A stretch of 64,000 nt of DNA from Liriodendron chinense. Lineage: Eukaryota > Streptophyta > Magnoliopsida > Magnoliales > Magnoliaceae. Shown here in pieces: positions 10,750-23,300 of the stretch (position 1 is its first letter; each line of letters starts with the position of its first letter). The stretch is taken from NCBI GenBank assembly GCA_003013855.2, contig ML058433.1, positions 7,439,966-7,503,965 of the forward strand. Reading direction: 5' to 3'. Below the pieces are notes generated by a model that was given only the letters and a program-made list of their open reading frames with translations, was not told where the DNA came from and made no database searches. Made by a program: the position numbers and the translations under genes.

Positions 10750-13700
10750 TATTTACAGGCTGCTCAAAAGACTTGAAGAAACAAATTCCCATGCATATCC
10801 CAAATCCTAGAGTCCTCTTTCTCATTGATGGAAACTTCTTTTTCCATCGTAAGTAAATCTTCAAATGACATAATTTCCTCATGAGAAGGATTGAATCTGA
10901 AAGTATTGAAATAATATTTCAAACCATCTAATCACCGAATACTTGTACAATTCACTGAGCAAAACAGTTCACAATAAGACCAACTAATCTCGGAAACCTT
11001 TACAAGAGATGTCCGACTGACACACATTTTGCCGAAACTACACTTGTTTCCCACCCCAAACTGAATCACACTCCTATAGAGAAGATATGAAATGCAAAAT
11101 CTCTCGCCCATCCCAATTGGAGGAACCACCAAATTTGCTAATGACTTTCAAAATGAGTGAGATCCATTTCCTCACACCACCATTTGATGAATCCACCTTT
11201 CTTTTTAGCCACATTTGTTAGCAATAACTTTTCCTCAAAGAGCATCTCTTTCATCCCCAAACCTCCGGCACTTTTTTAGAAGGCTTAATTTCTCTGTTTG
11301 ATCCTCCCAATAACAGGTTGGCAACTCGGCAAGTTAACTCAGGATATTAATTGATATAGAAGAGGTGACGGAAGATGGGCAGGCATTTAGAAATTGTATA
11401 TGTGTCATACATTAACACAATGAAACTGTCCAAATAGTGAGTCCCACTACAGATAGGTCATAACTCTGAAATCAAATTTATCAAACCATTCTAACCTCTT
11501 ATTAATGGACAGTTGCTGGTTAAATTTGGGCCAGCATTTATTTTGCATTTCAACTGTCCATTTAATGTCCACCAATCAGCCAATTAAAAAGGAGTAGGTA
11601 TCAAGTTCGACTAGTTGGACTGTAAGTTAGGGTCCACTTAAGTGGATAACTTCCAAACTTTCATGTGTATGCAAAATCCAACCCATCCAATCTCCAAATG
11701 GCCTTCCCGGAACTGCCAACTCCTCCACCATGCCATGCCCAAAGCAACTCATCCACAGATTTCGGCATCACGCAATCAACCTGCAGCAAGCTGAGGAAAT
11801 GATCCCACACTCTACGACCATAGGGACAATGGATGAAGAGGTCGTCAATCGACTCCCCATTTGCCATACACATCAATCATACATTAGGGAAACTAAGGAT
11901 CTCCTCTGAAGATTGTCCACCATAAGAATACTCTTTCAGTCAACGAGCCAAACAATGACCGCCATGCAAGGAGGGGCTCCGTAGAACCAATATTGAAATG
12001 GGTGTTGGGGATGCGGGCGGCTGTGAGGGAGACTCCAAAATCAGCTTGAAGAAGGACTTAACCGAGAACTCTCCAAAACGATTCCTTGACCAATAAATTG
12101 AGTCTTCTTCAAGGACTGCAGGCCTGACATTCTTGAGAAGATCCAAAGGTTGGCAACCGCATCGATCTCGCTCTCCAACAAGTTCCTGCGACAAGGAGGA
12201 GCCCATACCACCTCTCCCTCAACAATAGGGAAACAATCTGCCACACAAATGTAGCGGTCAAGAGCAAGCCGAGTGATCCTCAAAAAAAGGACTTGATGGC
12301 TGGTCACAAGCCGAGTCAGCTCGAGAAACTCGATCGACTCGACTCGACTCGAAAAAACTCACCTCGGCTCGCTTCGACTTAGTAGAACAAGTCAAGCCAA
12401 GCTTCATTTAAGAGCTCGAATCAGAAATCAAGTCAAGTTCGACCACTGGGTCACTCGACTCGACTCGACTTGAAACTTGACTCGATTCAAGCTCGACTCG
12501 GCTCGACCTCGACTCGACTCGTTTCATATAGATATTTGTTATAAAAAATCATAATCTTCTTATTCCTTGGTTCTCTCTCCCCCTTCCCCACACACACATT
12601 GGGGTCCAAGCTTAGGACATATAAAACCCTCACACATTGGGGGGTTTCTTAATCCTACTATTTTGTTCAGGTAAGAACATTCCTTGTTGAGCATACTTGA
12701 TGGATTGAGTAATTTCAAGTACAAAACATGGTGAGCACACAGTGGTTGTGTGTTTTACATGCTACACAAAACAGGTGTAACGGTGAGACCACACACCATA
12801 CACATAAATAAAACAGGGCCTATGGTAAGACCAAACACCATATGCAGCTATTGATTGCAATTTTATGAGGGAGGTGTTGCATCTGATCCATGAATCAGCT
12901 GAGCCTCAAAATGAAGATGGTCCACACAATAATCAAGGCAGTCCATTAATGTGGTGAGCTATGCATGTACTATGTTAATCTATAGTTCAGAAAATGTTAC
13001 TAGTGGTCTGCATTCCATACGTGTGTGACCTGACCAAAGAAAAAATCGATCAAAGCTAGGTCATTTAAATGGTCGGGTCCCACCTGTAGAAATATTATTA
13101 CTATTCTCCCCTAACAAATGTGTGACTTCTTGAACTTAATGTTGTTGACTTTTAATTTGTATTTTGTAGCAAAAAATATAATAAATTGAGGTGGGAGCAA
13201 GCTCGACTTGACTCGAGGTAAGCTTGCCTTGACTCGATCCACTAGCCCGACTCGAGCTCGCCTCGAAAGTTTTAGCAAACAAAGCAAGCTCCAATGGTAA
13301 GCTCGAGCTTGAACTTGAGGAGAGCACAGACGAGTCAAGCCAAGCTTGGCCCACCTCGACTCGACTCGGCTCGATGTACAGCCCTACTTGAAGCGCATAG
13401 CCACCACACCAAGGATCTGTCTAAACGCATATACGGGTTCTGGTACCAAGCCTAAAGGAGATCCCACGCCTGAACAAATGTTCAGTAGCTACCACCGCTT
13501 TCCACACGGCCGAAGCTCTATAAAGCAAAGAGCTTCTCACGAACCAACTACCCTCTCGCGTGCCGTACTTGCAAGTTGCAAGTTATCGAATGCCTCCAAA
13601 GCCTTCCTCCACACCAAATCACCATATCCATTTCCCAAGGAGAGCTATATTTATATTACCCAAAGGCTTAAAGACCAGACCCCCCCCCCCCCCCCCCCCC

Positions 13701-16700
13701 CCCCCCCACACACACACACCACACACACACAAACACACAAAAAAAAAAAAACGGCCGAAGCTCTATAAAGCAAAAAGCTTCTCACGAACCAACTACCCTC
13801 TCGCGTGTCGTACTTGTGCAAGCTATCGACTGCCTCCAAAGCCTTCCTCCACTCCAAATCACCATACCAAGCAAAGAGCTTCTCACAAACCAAATACCCT
13901 CTCGCATACCATACTTGCAAGCTATCGACTGCCTCCAAAGCCTTCCTTCCTCCACACCAAATCACCCCTGTTCACTGGCTTACAAACCTCATCACATCTA
14001 AAAAGATGGAACTTCCTTTTATCAATTGCACCATTCCACAAAAAGTTTGTTCTCATCTTTTCCTACTTATCCAACACAAATTTAGGGCATTTAAATAGGG
14101 ACATAAAGTAAAAAGGCATGTTAGCGAAAGCCGCCTTCAATAGATGTTAGCGGAAGCCGCCTTCAATAGAGTCAGACAACCTCCCATAGATAAATAGCAA
14201 CACTTCCATGAGGCCAACTTCCTCTCTATTCTTTCAGTCACCTTGTCCCATAGGTGCTTAGCTGATTTCCCTACATACAAAGGCAATCCTAAATATGTAG
14301 AAGGGAATAAACCAGATTTGCACTCGAATATGGTAGCAAAACGTTCCAGGTTGCCTCCATCAACATGCACTCCTAGCATTTCACATTGATCTTCAAGCCC
14401 AAAACAACTTCAAGGCAAACCAGAATTTTCCTGAGATTGTCCATAGAGTCCTTCGCTTCACCAAAAAGAAGCGTGTCATCCACATACTGGAGAAAGGTGA
14501 TATACCTTCCACATTTAGAGAAGAGACGCTTGTAGAGTAAAAAAAGAAAAAAAGATTAGAAAAAAAAAAATAGAAAGCAATTTCTTTAAATTGTATGGTG
14601 TGATTCTTCTCCTATTTCTTCTTCCTTGCATAACTTCTTTGTTTTTCTTTCCCTTCTATAACTTCTTCTGCCATGCATCACCTTTTCTACATTTGAAAAT
14701 AGATCAGTTGTGATATGGAAGGGTAGGAGGCACAATAATATGTTTGCCACTAAGAGAGGTCCAACTTTTTCAGCTATTCGCCAGTTCAATTATTAACCAC
14801 CACAGAGGAAATATGGTGGCCTTTTGTAGAACTCAACAAAGATTTTCAAATATCATGCATCTGTATATTGATCTAACAACTTCTATGTCACAACTGTAAT
14901 ACTTGCCAATCAAGATAAGGTGTCAATATCATAAGCATATTTGCTATTTCCAGTAGTTTATGTTTCATAACATAAGGGCCAATCTGGAGCCAAAAAAAAA
15001 AAAAAAAACAGAGAGAGATTCATGAACCCTGTGACACGAGCTCAGCCTGAACCTTGTGTTGCAAGAACTTTCCCACAAAACACAAAAGTTTTTTCTTTTC
15101 TTTTCATCAGTTAACAAATGTTATCATTTTACCTTCACAAACGTTTTTCTTTTCTTTTCTTTTCTTTTCATCAGTTAACAAATGTTATCATTTTACCTTC
15201 TTGCATTCAGAGAAATGGTAGTCTTTAAAGTTTTCCAGTAAAATAACAAGGCGGGACTAGCTGATGCCTCAGGGCCTGTGATATTCTGGAATTGTTTCTT
15301 TCTTTCTTTTCTTTTCTTTTCTTTTCTTCTTCTTTTTTTTTCCTTCTTTTGACGAGTACCATCCAATGATCCAAAAAGGAACCTAGGTCAATAATCAGCT
15401 TGCAAAAAACAAAAGCATGGAAAAAAATCTATCAGAAAGAAAGCAATCAAACCTTAGGTAATATATGGGCAGCCTGTGGTGATGATTGCAAGAACACCAA
15501 CAAGGGCTTCAACTCTTTTGCATATTCTTTCAACAGCCCGTCAGCAGCTTTACGAGCTGCTTTACAAGCTTGAACATCTCCTGTCCTAGAGAGATCACGT
15601 AATGATGCCTCTAGCTTATCATGGACGGATACACAGCGGTTAATGACATTCTGGACCTGCTGAACCGTTGCTAGCACCTATTACCAGATAAACATATGTT
15701 AGAACAAAATTTACTGTAAGCCCACAATATGTTTCGCAAAGAGAAGCATATCCAACCTATATGATACTTTCCTCGTTAGAAAATACAAACAATCACATGC
15801 CACAATAAGATGAGCTATTGAGTCAATCATAGGTATCATTTAATAAAAAATAATGATGGATTAATAAAAATAATCATGGGTATCATTTAATCACACACTG
15901 AACAGCATCAAGATCCCAAATGGCTCCTCAAATAAGGAAGAATAGCATATGTGGCTTGGCATAACATGAACACCTTTTAAGGGCTCGGATGGATGCGGCC
16001 AATGTGCATTGGATATTTCAGAGGAACATATAACCGTCCATTCAACTGTGCATTTTGAGCAGCACAGTAACAGGAACTGCATGATCCAATTGTTAAGCCA
16101 TCTCTTCAAAATTATTATTCTGACATTTCAGACCCTTCCAGAATCATTTCAGACCCTTCTCTAAATCCTAGCAAAAACTTTGGCTTCTAGATTTCATGGA
16201 GTCCTGGCAAATGCCAAAGCCAGAGCACTTTTATCAAGGGAAGGCAGATTTTGGACAACACACTCGTTGCCCATGAATGCATGAATTGTCACCACAAGGC
16301 AAACACAAAAGGCACTGTCTGCAAATTGAATTTAGAGAAGCCTTACGATCATGTAGACTGGGATTTCCTGGATTACATGATGGACAGGTTAGGATGCGGA
16401 TCGAAGTGGAGGGGTTAGATTCGGGAATGCCTTCGATCGGCCTCATACTGGGTGTTGGTTAATGGTCCCCAAAGGGATTCTTTAAAGGCACGAGCGGTGT
16501 TCAGCAAGGAGACCCGTTTCCTCCTTTTTTTTCTTTTTGCTAGTGACCAATACCTTTGGAAGGATGCTGGAAAAAGGACAGGAAGCTAACTTCAAATGTT
16601 GCTTCTGGGTGGCGAACAAGGGCCCTTCGATCTCTCATCTCTAGTTCGCTGATGATACCGTCCTTCTTTGTGATGCCTCTGTAAGTATGGTAGACAACCT

Positions 16701-17262
16701 GAAGAATGTTTTGAGGTGGTGTCCGGTTTGAAGGTCAACATTAACAACAGCGAGATCCTAGGCATCCAAATGCCCAAGGAGGAGGTGGCAAGGCTGGTGG
16801 AAGTCTTCCGATGTAAGATAGGATCCTCCCATTCGACATATCTCAGTCTTCCTCTTTGCATTGGAAAATCTACAAAGCATTTATGGGATAGGGTAGTGGA
16901 AAGGATTAAAAGGAAGCTCGCAAGATGGAAGAGTCAGTACTTTCCTTTGGGAGGCAGTGTACCTTAACTAAAGGTGCTATGTAAAAATTGCCACTATACT
17001 AGACACACCTCTTTCATTGTCCCAATCTGTCTTACTCAGGTTTGAAAGGAATGGAAGAAAAGCAATATAGTTCCATTTCTTGAGATGGAATGAGGTGCGC
17101 AAACCATATTAGAGGGGGGGGGGGGGGGGGGGGGGGGGAGCTAGCACTAGGGATTTAGAGTCGATGATCCATGCCCTATCAGGAAAATGGTTGTGGAGGT
17201 TCAGAGCAGGGGACTGGTCTTGGTGGAGAAAGGTTATTGCAAATGTAAACTTAATTGACAAG

Positions 17263-17316
<54 letters not shown>

Positions 17317-20300
17317 GTTAGGGTTTGGAATAGTCCACACGATCCCATCCCTCCTTTTTATATTAAACTTTATGAATAATGATGAGTACGTCCTTCAAGT
17401 AACAAAAGAAAAAATACCCCCTATATCCTTTAATAACAATTAACAAGAGCAAGAATACCTACAATGTCCAAACCTCTAATAATAGAAAATATAGTAAAAT
17501 GGAAATAGGTGGGTCGTACAGTGGTATGGCCCACACTTGTTAACACGCCCCCTCATGCTAGAGCATGTGTGTGTGTGTGTGTCATGAATGCCCAACTTAA
17601 CAGAGAGATGATCTAAATAAATGAGTATGACCCAGAGCTTTAGTGAACAAATCTGCCAACTAATCCTAAGACTTGACGAACGGCATGTAAATTTCCTTGT
17701 AAGTCGGTTCCTCCCAGATAAAATGACAATCCCCTTCGATGTGCTTGGTTCTCTCATGATATACAAGATTGTTGGTAATGTGAGAGGCCGCTAGCATCAT
17801 GGGATGTCAACCATAAACCAAGCTCATATTAATGTCATTAGCCAAATGTGTTCATGCGTTGCACGGACCATTGTACTGTATTCTGCCTCAACAATCGAAC
17901 GAGCTACGATACTCTGCTTCTAGTTCTTATTCCTCCATGTAACCAGATTATCACCTACAAAGGTATAATAGCCGTAGTAGATCACTTGTCAGATGGAGAA
18001 CCAACCCAGTCTGCATTAGAATAACCTTCTACTCGAAAATGGTCATTCCGCTTATAGAGGATACCACAACTACGAGCTCCCTTTAAATACCTAAGATGCG
18101 AAACAGAGTCTCCATATGAGGGACATGAGAAGCATGAATTGACTATTACACTAACTAGAAATGTTATATTGGGTCAGGTAATGAGTTTTCCAACAAGTCA
18201 ACGATATCTCCTTGGATCATCAAACAATTCTCCCTGATCCACACAGAATTTCTTATTAGCATCCATGGAAGTTTTAGTGGGGTTGGCTCTCTGAAGGACC
18301 GTCTGATCCAGTAAATCCATCACATATTTCGTTATGACAAATTGATGCCCACCTTAAGACCTTGCCACCTCAATGCCCAAGAAGTATCGAAGATGGCCCA
18401 CTTCCTTGGTATAAATGTGTTGTTGTAAATACTTCTTCAACTCATCCACACCTGTATTACTGCTGCCTGTGACAATGATCTTATCCACATACACAGCAAA
18501 CACAGTGATACCTGCCTCACTTCATCTTATAAAGACAGAGTGGTCAGCCTAAATACATTTCATCCCGAATTCAAACACTACTTTAATGAACTTATCGAAC
18601 CAAACTCTTGGATATGGCTTTAAACCATAAATTTCCTTCTTAAGGTGACATGTCTTATCTGACTCCCTCTGAGTGAAGAAGGAAAAAAAAAAAAAAAAAA
18701 AACTAAGTGATTGTTGAATTAAAACTTATTTGATAAGATATCCATGAAAAAAAGCATTATTCACATCAAGCTGATATAGAAATCAATCCAAATTTGCGGC
18801 AACGGAAGCAACCACACATACAAAGTAAAATTTTAGATCTTTGAATAGTCACTCCCTGAGTGTGAGTGTACCTTTTAGCAACCAACATAGTTTTTAATCA
18901 ATCAATCGAGCCATCGAGGTATATTTCACTGCATACACCCAACTGCGTGCTTTCCGGTAGGTAGTTCAATTAATGTCAAACTACAAGCTCCCTTTAAATA
19001 CCTAAGATGCGAAACATAGCCTCCATATGAGGGACATGAGAAGCCGGCATGAATTGACTATTACACTAACTAGACATGTGATATCGGGTCAGGTAATGAG
19101 TTTTCCAACAAGTCAACGATATCTCCTTGTATCATTAAACAATTCACCCTAATCCACATTGAATTTCTGATTAGTATCCATGGAAGTTTTAGCGAGCTTG
19201 GCTCTCTGAAGGTCTGTCTCATCCAGTAAACCCATCACATATTTTTGCTATGACAAATTGATGTCCACCTTAAGACCTTGCCACCTCAATGCCCAAGAAG
19301 TATCAAAGATGGCCCACGTACTAGGTATAAATGTGTTGTTGTCAATACTTCTTCTACTCATCCACACCTCTATTACCGCTGCCTATGACAATGATCTTAT
19401 CCACATACACAACAAACATAGTGATACCTGCCTCACTTCATCTTATAAAGACAGTGGTCAACGTAACTATGTTTCATCCCGAATTCAAACACTACTTTAA
19501 TGAACTTATTGAACCAAACTCTTGGATATTGCTTTAAACCATAAATTGCCTTCTTAAGGTGGCATACCTTATCTGACTCCCTCTGAGTAAAGAAACCAAG
19601 TGGTTGAATTAAAACTTATTTAATAAGATCTCCATGAAAAATAGCATTATAGAGTGAAGTTTTACCATAGGAGAGAAGATCTTTGAATAGTCACTCCTTG
19701 AGTGTGAGTGTACCTTTTAGCAACCAATGGAGTTTTTAATCAATCAATCTAGCCATCGGGGGATATTTCACTGCATACACCCAACTGCGTGCTTTCCGAC
19801 AAGTAGTTCAATTAATGTCCAAGTTTGATTTTTTTATAGAACACAGCCGTCTCTTCTTCCATAATTCACTTCCACCCATCACTATTGAGAGCCTCCTAAA
19901 ACAAATGTAAAATAGACAGAGACGACGAAGACAAAGAAAATCGTTGAAATAAAGGAGATAAGCCAATAAAGGAAACAAATCAGGAAATAGAATGGAGTGT
20001 GCAAGAATGTGTACCCTTACGAAGAGTGATGGGAAAATTATGGTACAAGTGATCTGGAGAAACAATGATCTTCTGACGGGTCAAGAGGATTGATAAAAGA
20101 CATGCTTGTATGCACTCCATCTCCACGCTTTGAACACCTAAAGTGGACCTATAAGGGTGGATCTACATGTACAGGCAACTTCCCCACTATGGTAGTGGTG
20201 CCTGGCACAATGGATAAAGTAAAGAGAACTTTCTTCAAACTACAAACACTACACAATGGGTATAGTGGAACTTTCTTCAAACTGCAAAGACTTTTTTCCC

Positions 20301-23300
20301 GAGAAATATGGAGTATGTTCAAAGAATGTAACATCAGCTGACACATACCATTTGTTGAAGATAGGATTATAACACTTGTATCCCTGTTGAGTACAAGAAT
20401 ATCCAAGAAAAATACATTTGATAGCCTGTAATTCAATTTGTCATGGACATTATCAAGTGGATGTACAAAACGCATGTAACCGGATACTTTATGAGGAATG
20501 GAGAAGGTGGGAATCTAAGGAAAAAAACAGAAAAAAGGTGATTTTCCATCTAAGACGGATGATGACATCTGATTCATTAAGTAGCATGCAATTAAAACTA
20601 CATTGCTCCAAAACCTTTTCGAAAACTTCATATTGAATAAAAATGCCCTAGCAATTTCCAAGTAAATGATGGTTCTTATGTTCAATAATCCCATTTTGTT
20701 GTGACGTGTGAGCACACGAAGTTTGATGAACAATGCCATGAAATCAGAGATGCGAGTTTAAATCATTAGATATATATTCCTTCGCATTGTCGAATGAAGA
20801 ATACACAGCATTGAATTAAGTTTGTACCATGAAATTCCCTAGAATAAGAAAACACTTATGAACGATCTTTCATTAAGTATAACCAGTGTTCGAAGTTTCG
20901 GTATCGCTACAAGTTTCGCTAGCCGGGATACGGAAACAATATCGATATCGCCAATAATATCACTGATAATCGAAAATGCGGGGAAAATGGGAAAAACGGT
21001 GGAATTTTTTAGTGAAACCTCAGGAGATGCTAAAATACACATATTTGCATATTTAGGAATCAAAAATTTGAAAAAAGAATGCATACATAATAGGTTTCTA
21101 TTTAATGGGGATCTAAAAGAATACACTGCTATAAGTAATCAGTCCAACTGTCCCATCCATCCCATCTATCCATCCAACCTCTAACCTTCCATCCAAACAT
21201 CTATTGACATTTCAGAATATCGGTAGCACATGATATTTCCCAACAAATCATTGATAGCTGAAAAAGAAACAAAAGATTGTGGTCTCGATATCTCCATGTT
21301 GAGATAATGATAATATTGCAATATTATCAATATTATCATCGACAAAATGAACGTTGCATACAACCATACGCCCATAAAAAATATGAAATGAGAATTTTTT
21401 AATATATAGATTTTTGGAGATATTATTGAAATATTGCAAATACATTGGCGATGCAAGCAACACCTGGAATTTACATGGTAAAAAAATATTGGCGATACAC
21501 CAGCGGTATCAATGCATTAGCAATACAAGAGACACCTAGAATTTAAATAGTTCAAAATATTGATGATATCGGTACATTGGCAATATTTGGCGATCCATTA
21601 CTAATACCTAGAATTTTGGATACTATCAGTGTTATCAGTATCGCTACTAGTGTTATCAATATCGTTGATCTAGAGAGAGATAGAGATAATATGGGAGATA
21701 TTTCGATAATATCGCAGATAATTCAAACACCGAGTATAACCATGTCATTCGAGAGTAATCATAAGATAATGAAGTACATGCAATCAAATAAACTATATGA
21801 AATGGGCCCCAAACATCAGAATGTACCAAATAAAACGGTTTATCACTTCTTATGTCCACATGAGGTAAAAATGACACTCCACGATGCTTACTAACTCATA
21901 AGCCTCATTGATGAGGACATTGAGCCATTATAAAGGGTCTGCCAAAGGAGGAAGAGGACCCCGATTGCAGCACCAGCTTCACTTTGGATGGAGGACATCT
22001 ACATGGTCCCAAGCTGGCCACTTTGAAGACCCCACATCCATAGTATGTGCATCTGGAAGACCCCACACTGGAAAGATGCATGTGGGTTGCTATCAGAGGA
22101 GCTTTCGACCATTGGATTGGCCGTTGGTCCATCTGACCGTCAAATCATCATCTACGGGCCATCGAATTGTCAATCCATCCAGATCTTGAACCACATGGAT
22201 CCTTAGTGTAGGTGTTTTAGTTTTGTTTATATTTTGGACATTATAGATGGTTTAGATTAGGATTTTATGCTTTTGATTGCTTATTTGGATTATATACATT
22301 TTTTTTATACTAAAAGAGTATTATTGTAAATTCTTTTATTGGAAGTATAAATAAGAGGGGGGGCGTCTAACCCTAGCCCACATTATGGAAAAAGAAAAAC
22401 AAAAAAAAAAAGAGTTTTCTTCTTCCTTTTCTCCCTTGCATGTGATTTACAAGTGAGATCTCTAGCTCTCCAGGGATTGGAGAGAGGGTGCGAAGCCCGA
22501 GGGTGATCCTCATCTATCCTTCTTCTTCCTTCTTCAAGGTAAGCTCCATCATCTTCCCTAGTCTCCATCTCTTTCATTCAAACTCCAAACCCATCCCTTT
22601 CTTTCTTTTGTTCTCTTCTAAGCCCATCCAACCACCTAAAAAACCCAACCGTCCACCCACCCATGTGACCATAAACACGTGTGCATGCACGCATGTGTGG
22701 ACGCACATGGTTGTCCACATGGACAGCACCTTCTTCCCCTTTGTTTCTTCTTCAATCCCCCATTAAAACCTTATTCCCTTCCCTCTAAAACCCTAATTCT
22801 AATTTTCCCAAATCTTAACCCTAGATTTTCCTATTTTTGAACCCCAAGCCCCAAATCACGTCCCAAAACTCGAAATCACACATCTACTTGAATATGGGAA
22901 CAATCCTATGCTAGAACGAGATCCCCGCATCTCATAGGGACCACTCTTTCATGAATTTATAGTGTTTATGCATGGCGGGATGATAAATTTGGTTAGAATC
23001 CTACTAGTTACATCTAATTTTCTGATTTATAGGAGGATTCATGATTTCTTATGCTTAATTTAGTTGTTTAAATCTGAATTTGATCTCAACTATCATGCTA
23101 GTTCAAAAATCTTTCATCCTACATTAGTCACTCTAACTTGCACACATGACAACAACAAAACCAGACTCTTTATAACTGCTTAAGGAGAGGTGACCAAGCC
23201 TGCAATGCCACTGATGTGAGAGATATTTGTCCACAATGCAATTCTGGTTATTCTACTATCGACGTAATAGAGTTTGTTTACTTCGTATCCCCCTCTAATC

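Larger units (their letters stand above)
10300..11340 (-). pseudogene. L1 LINE ORF2 C-terminal remnant
   Basis: On the minus strand, discontinuous frames read a GGLGMKEML-like segment near 11280-11200, then KWW at about 11180, and finally LLWHIWKERNNHTKDLL near 10480-10420, a hallmark of the zinc-ribbon C-terminal region of plant L1 ORF2. Many frameshifts and stops and two (GA)n expansions disrupt it. ORF2 normally encodes endonuclease and reverse transcriptase for target-primed insertion; only the non-catalytic end remains. Confidence 0.5.
13386..14530 (-). pseudogene. L1 LINE ORF2 RT segment (5' piece)
   Basis: Reading the minus strand from 14530, the frames give ITFLQYVDDTLLFGEAKDSM (RT catalytic box, YVDD type), LRKILVCLEVVLGLKIN, then STYLGLPLYVGKSAKHLWDKVTERIERKLASWK and repeated copies of a WRKALEAVDSL-containing segment. 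The N-terminal RT and endonuclease are absent (5' truncation or loss). Tandem duplication and C/CA/A-run expansions break the frame at 13508-13968. Confidence 0.75.

Noticed and set aside
13346..14111. Proline-rich plus-strand ORFs and a glycine-rich minus-strand ORF
   Set aside because: They arise from the C28-(CA)n-A13 tract; the real signal is the minus-strand L1 frame on either side.
17109..17379. ORFs with LSLSLS or RERERE
   Set aside because: Translations of the (GA)n expansion in the Copia 3' LTR. Similar frames at 10617-10882 and 36858-37073 were dropped for the same reason.
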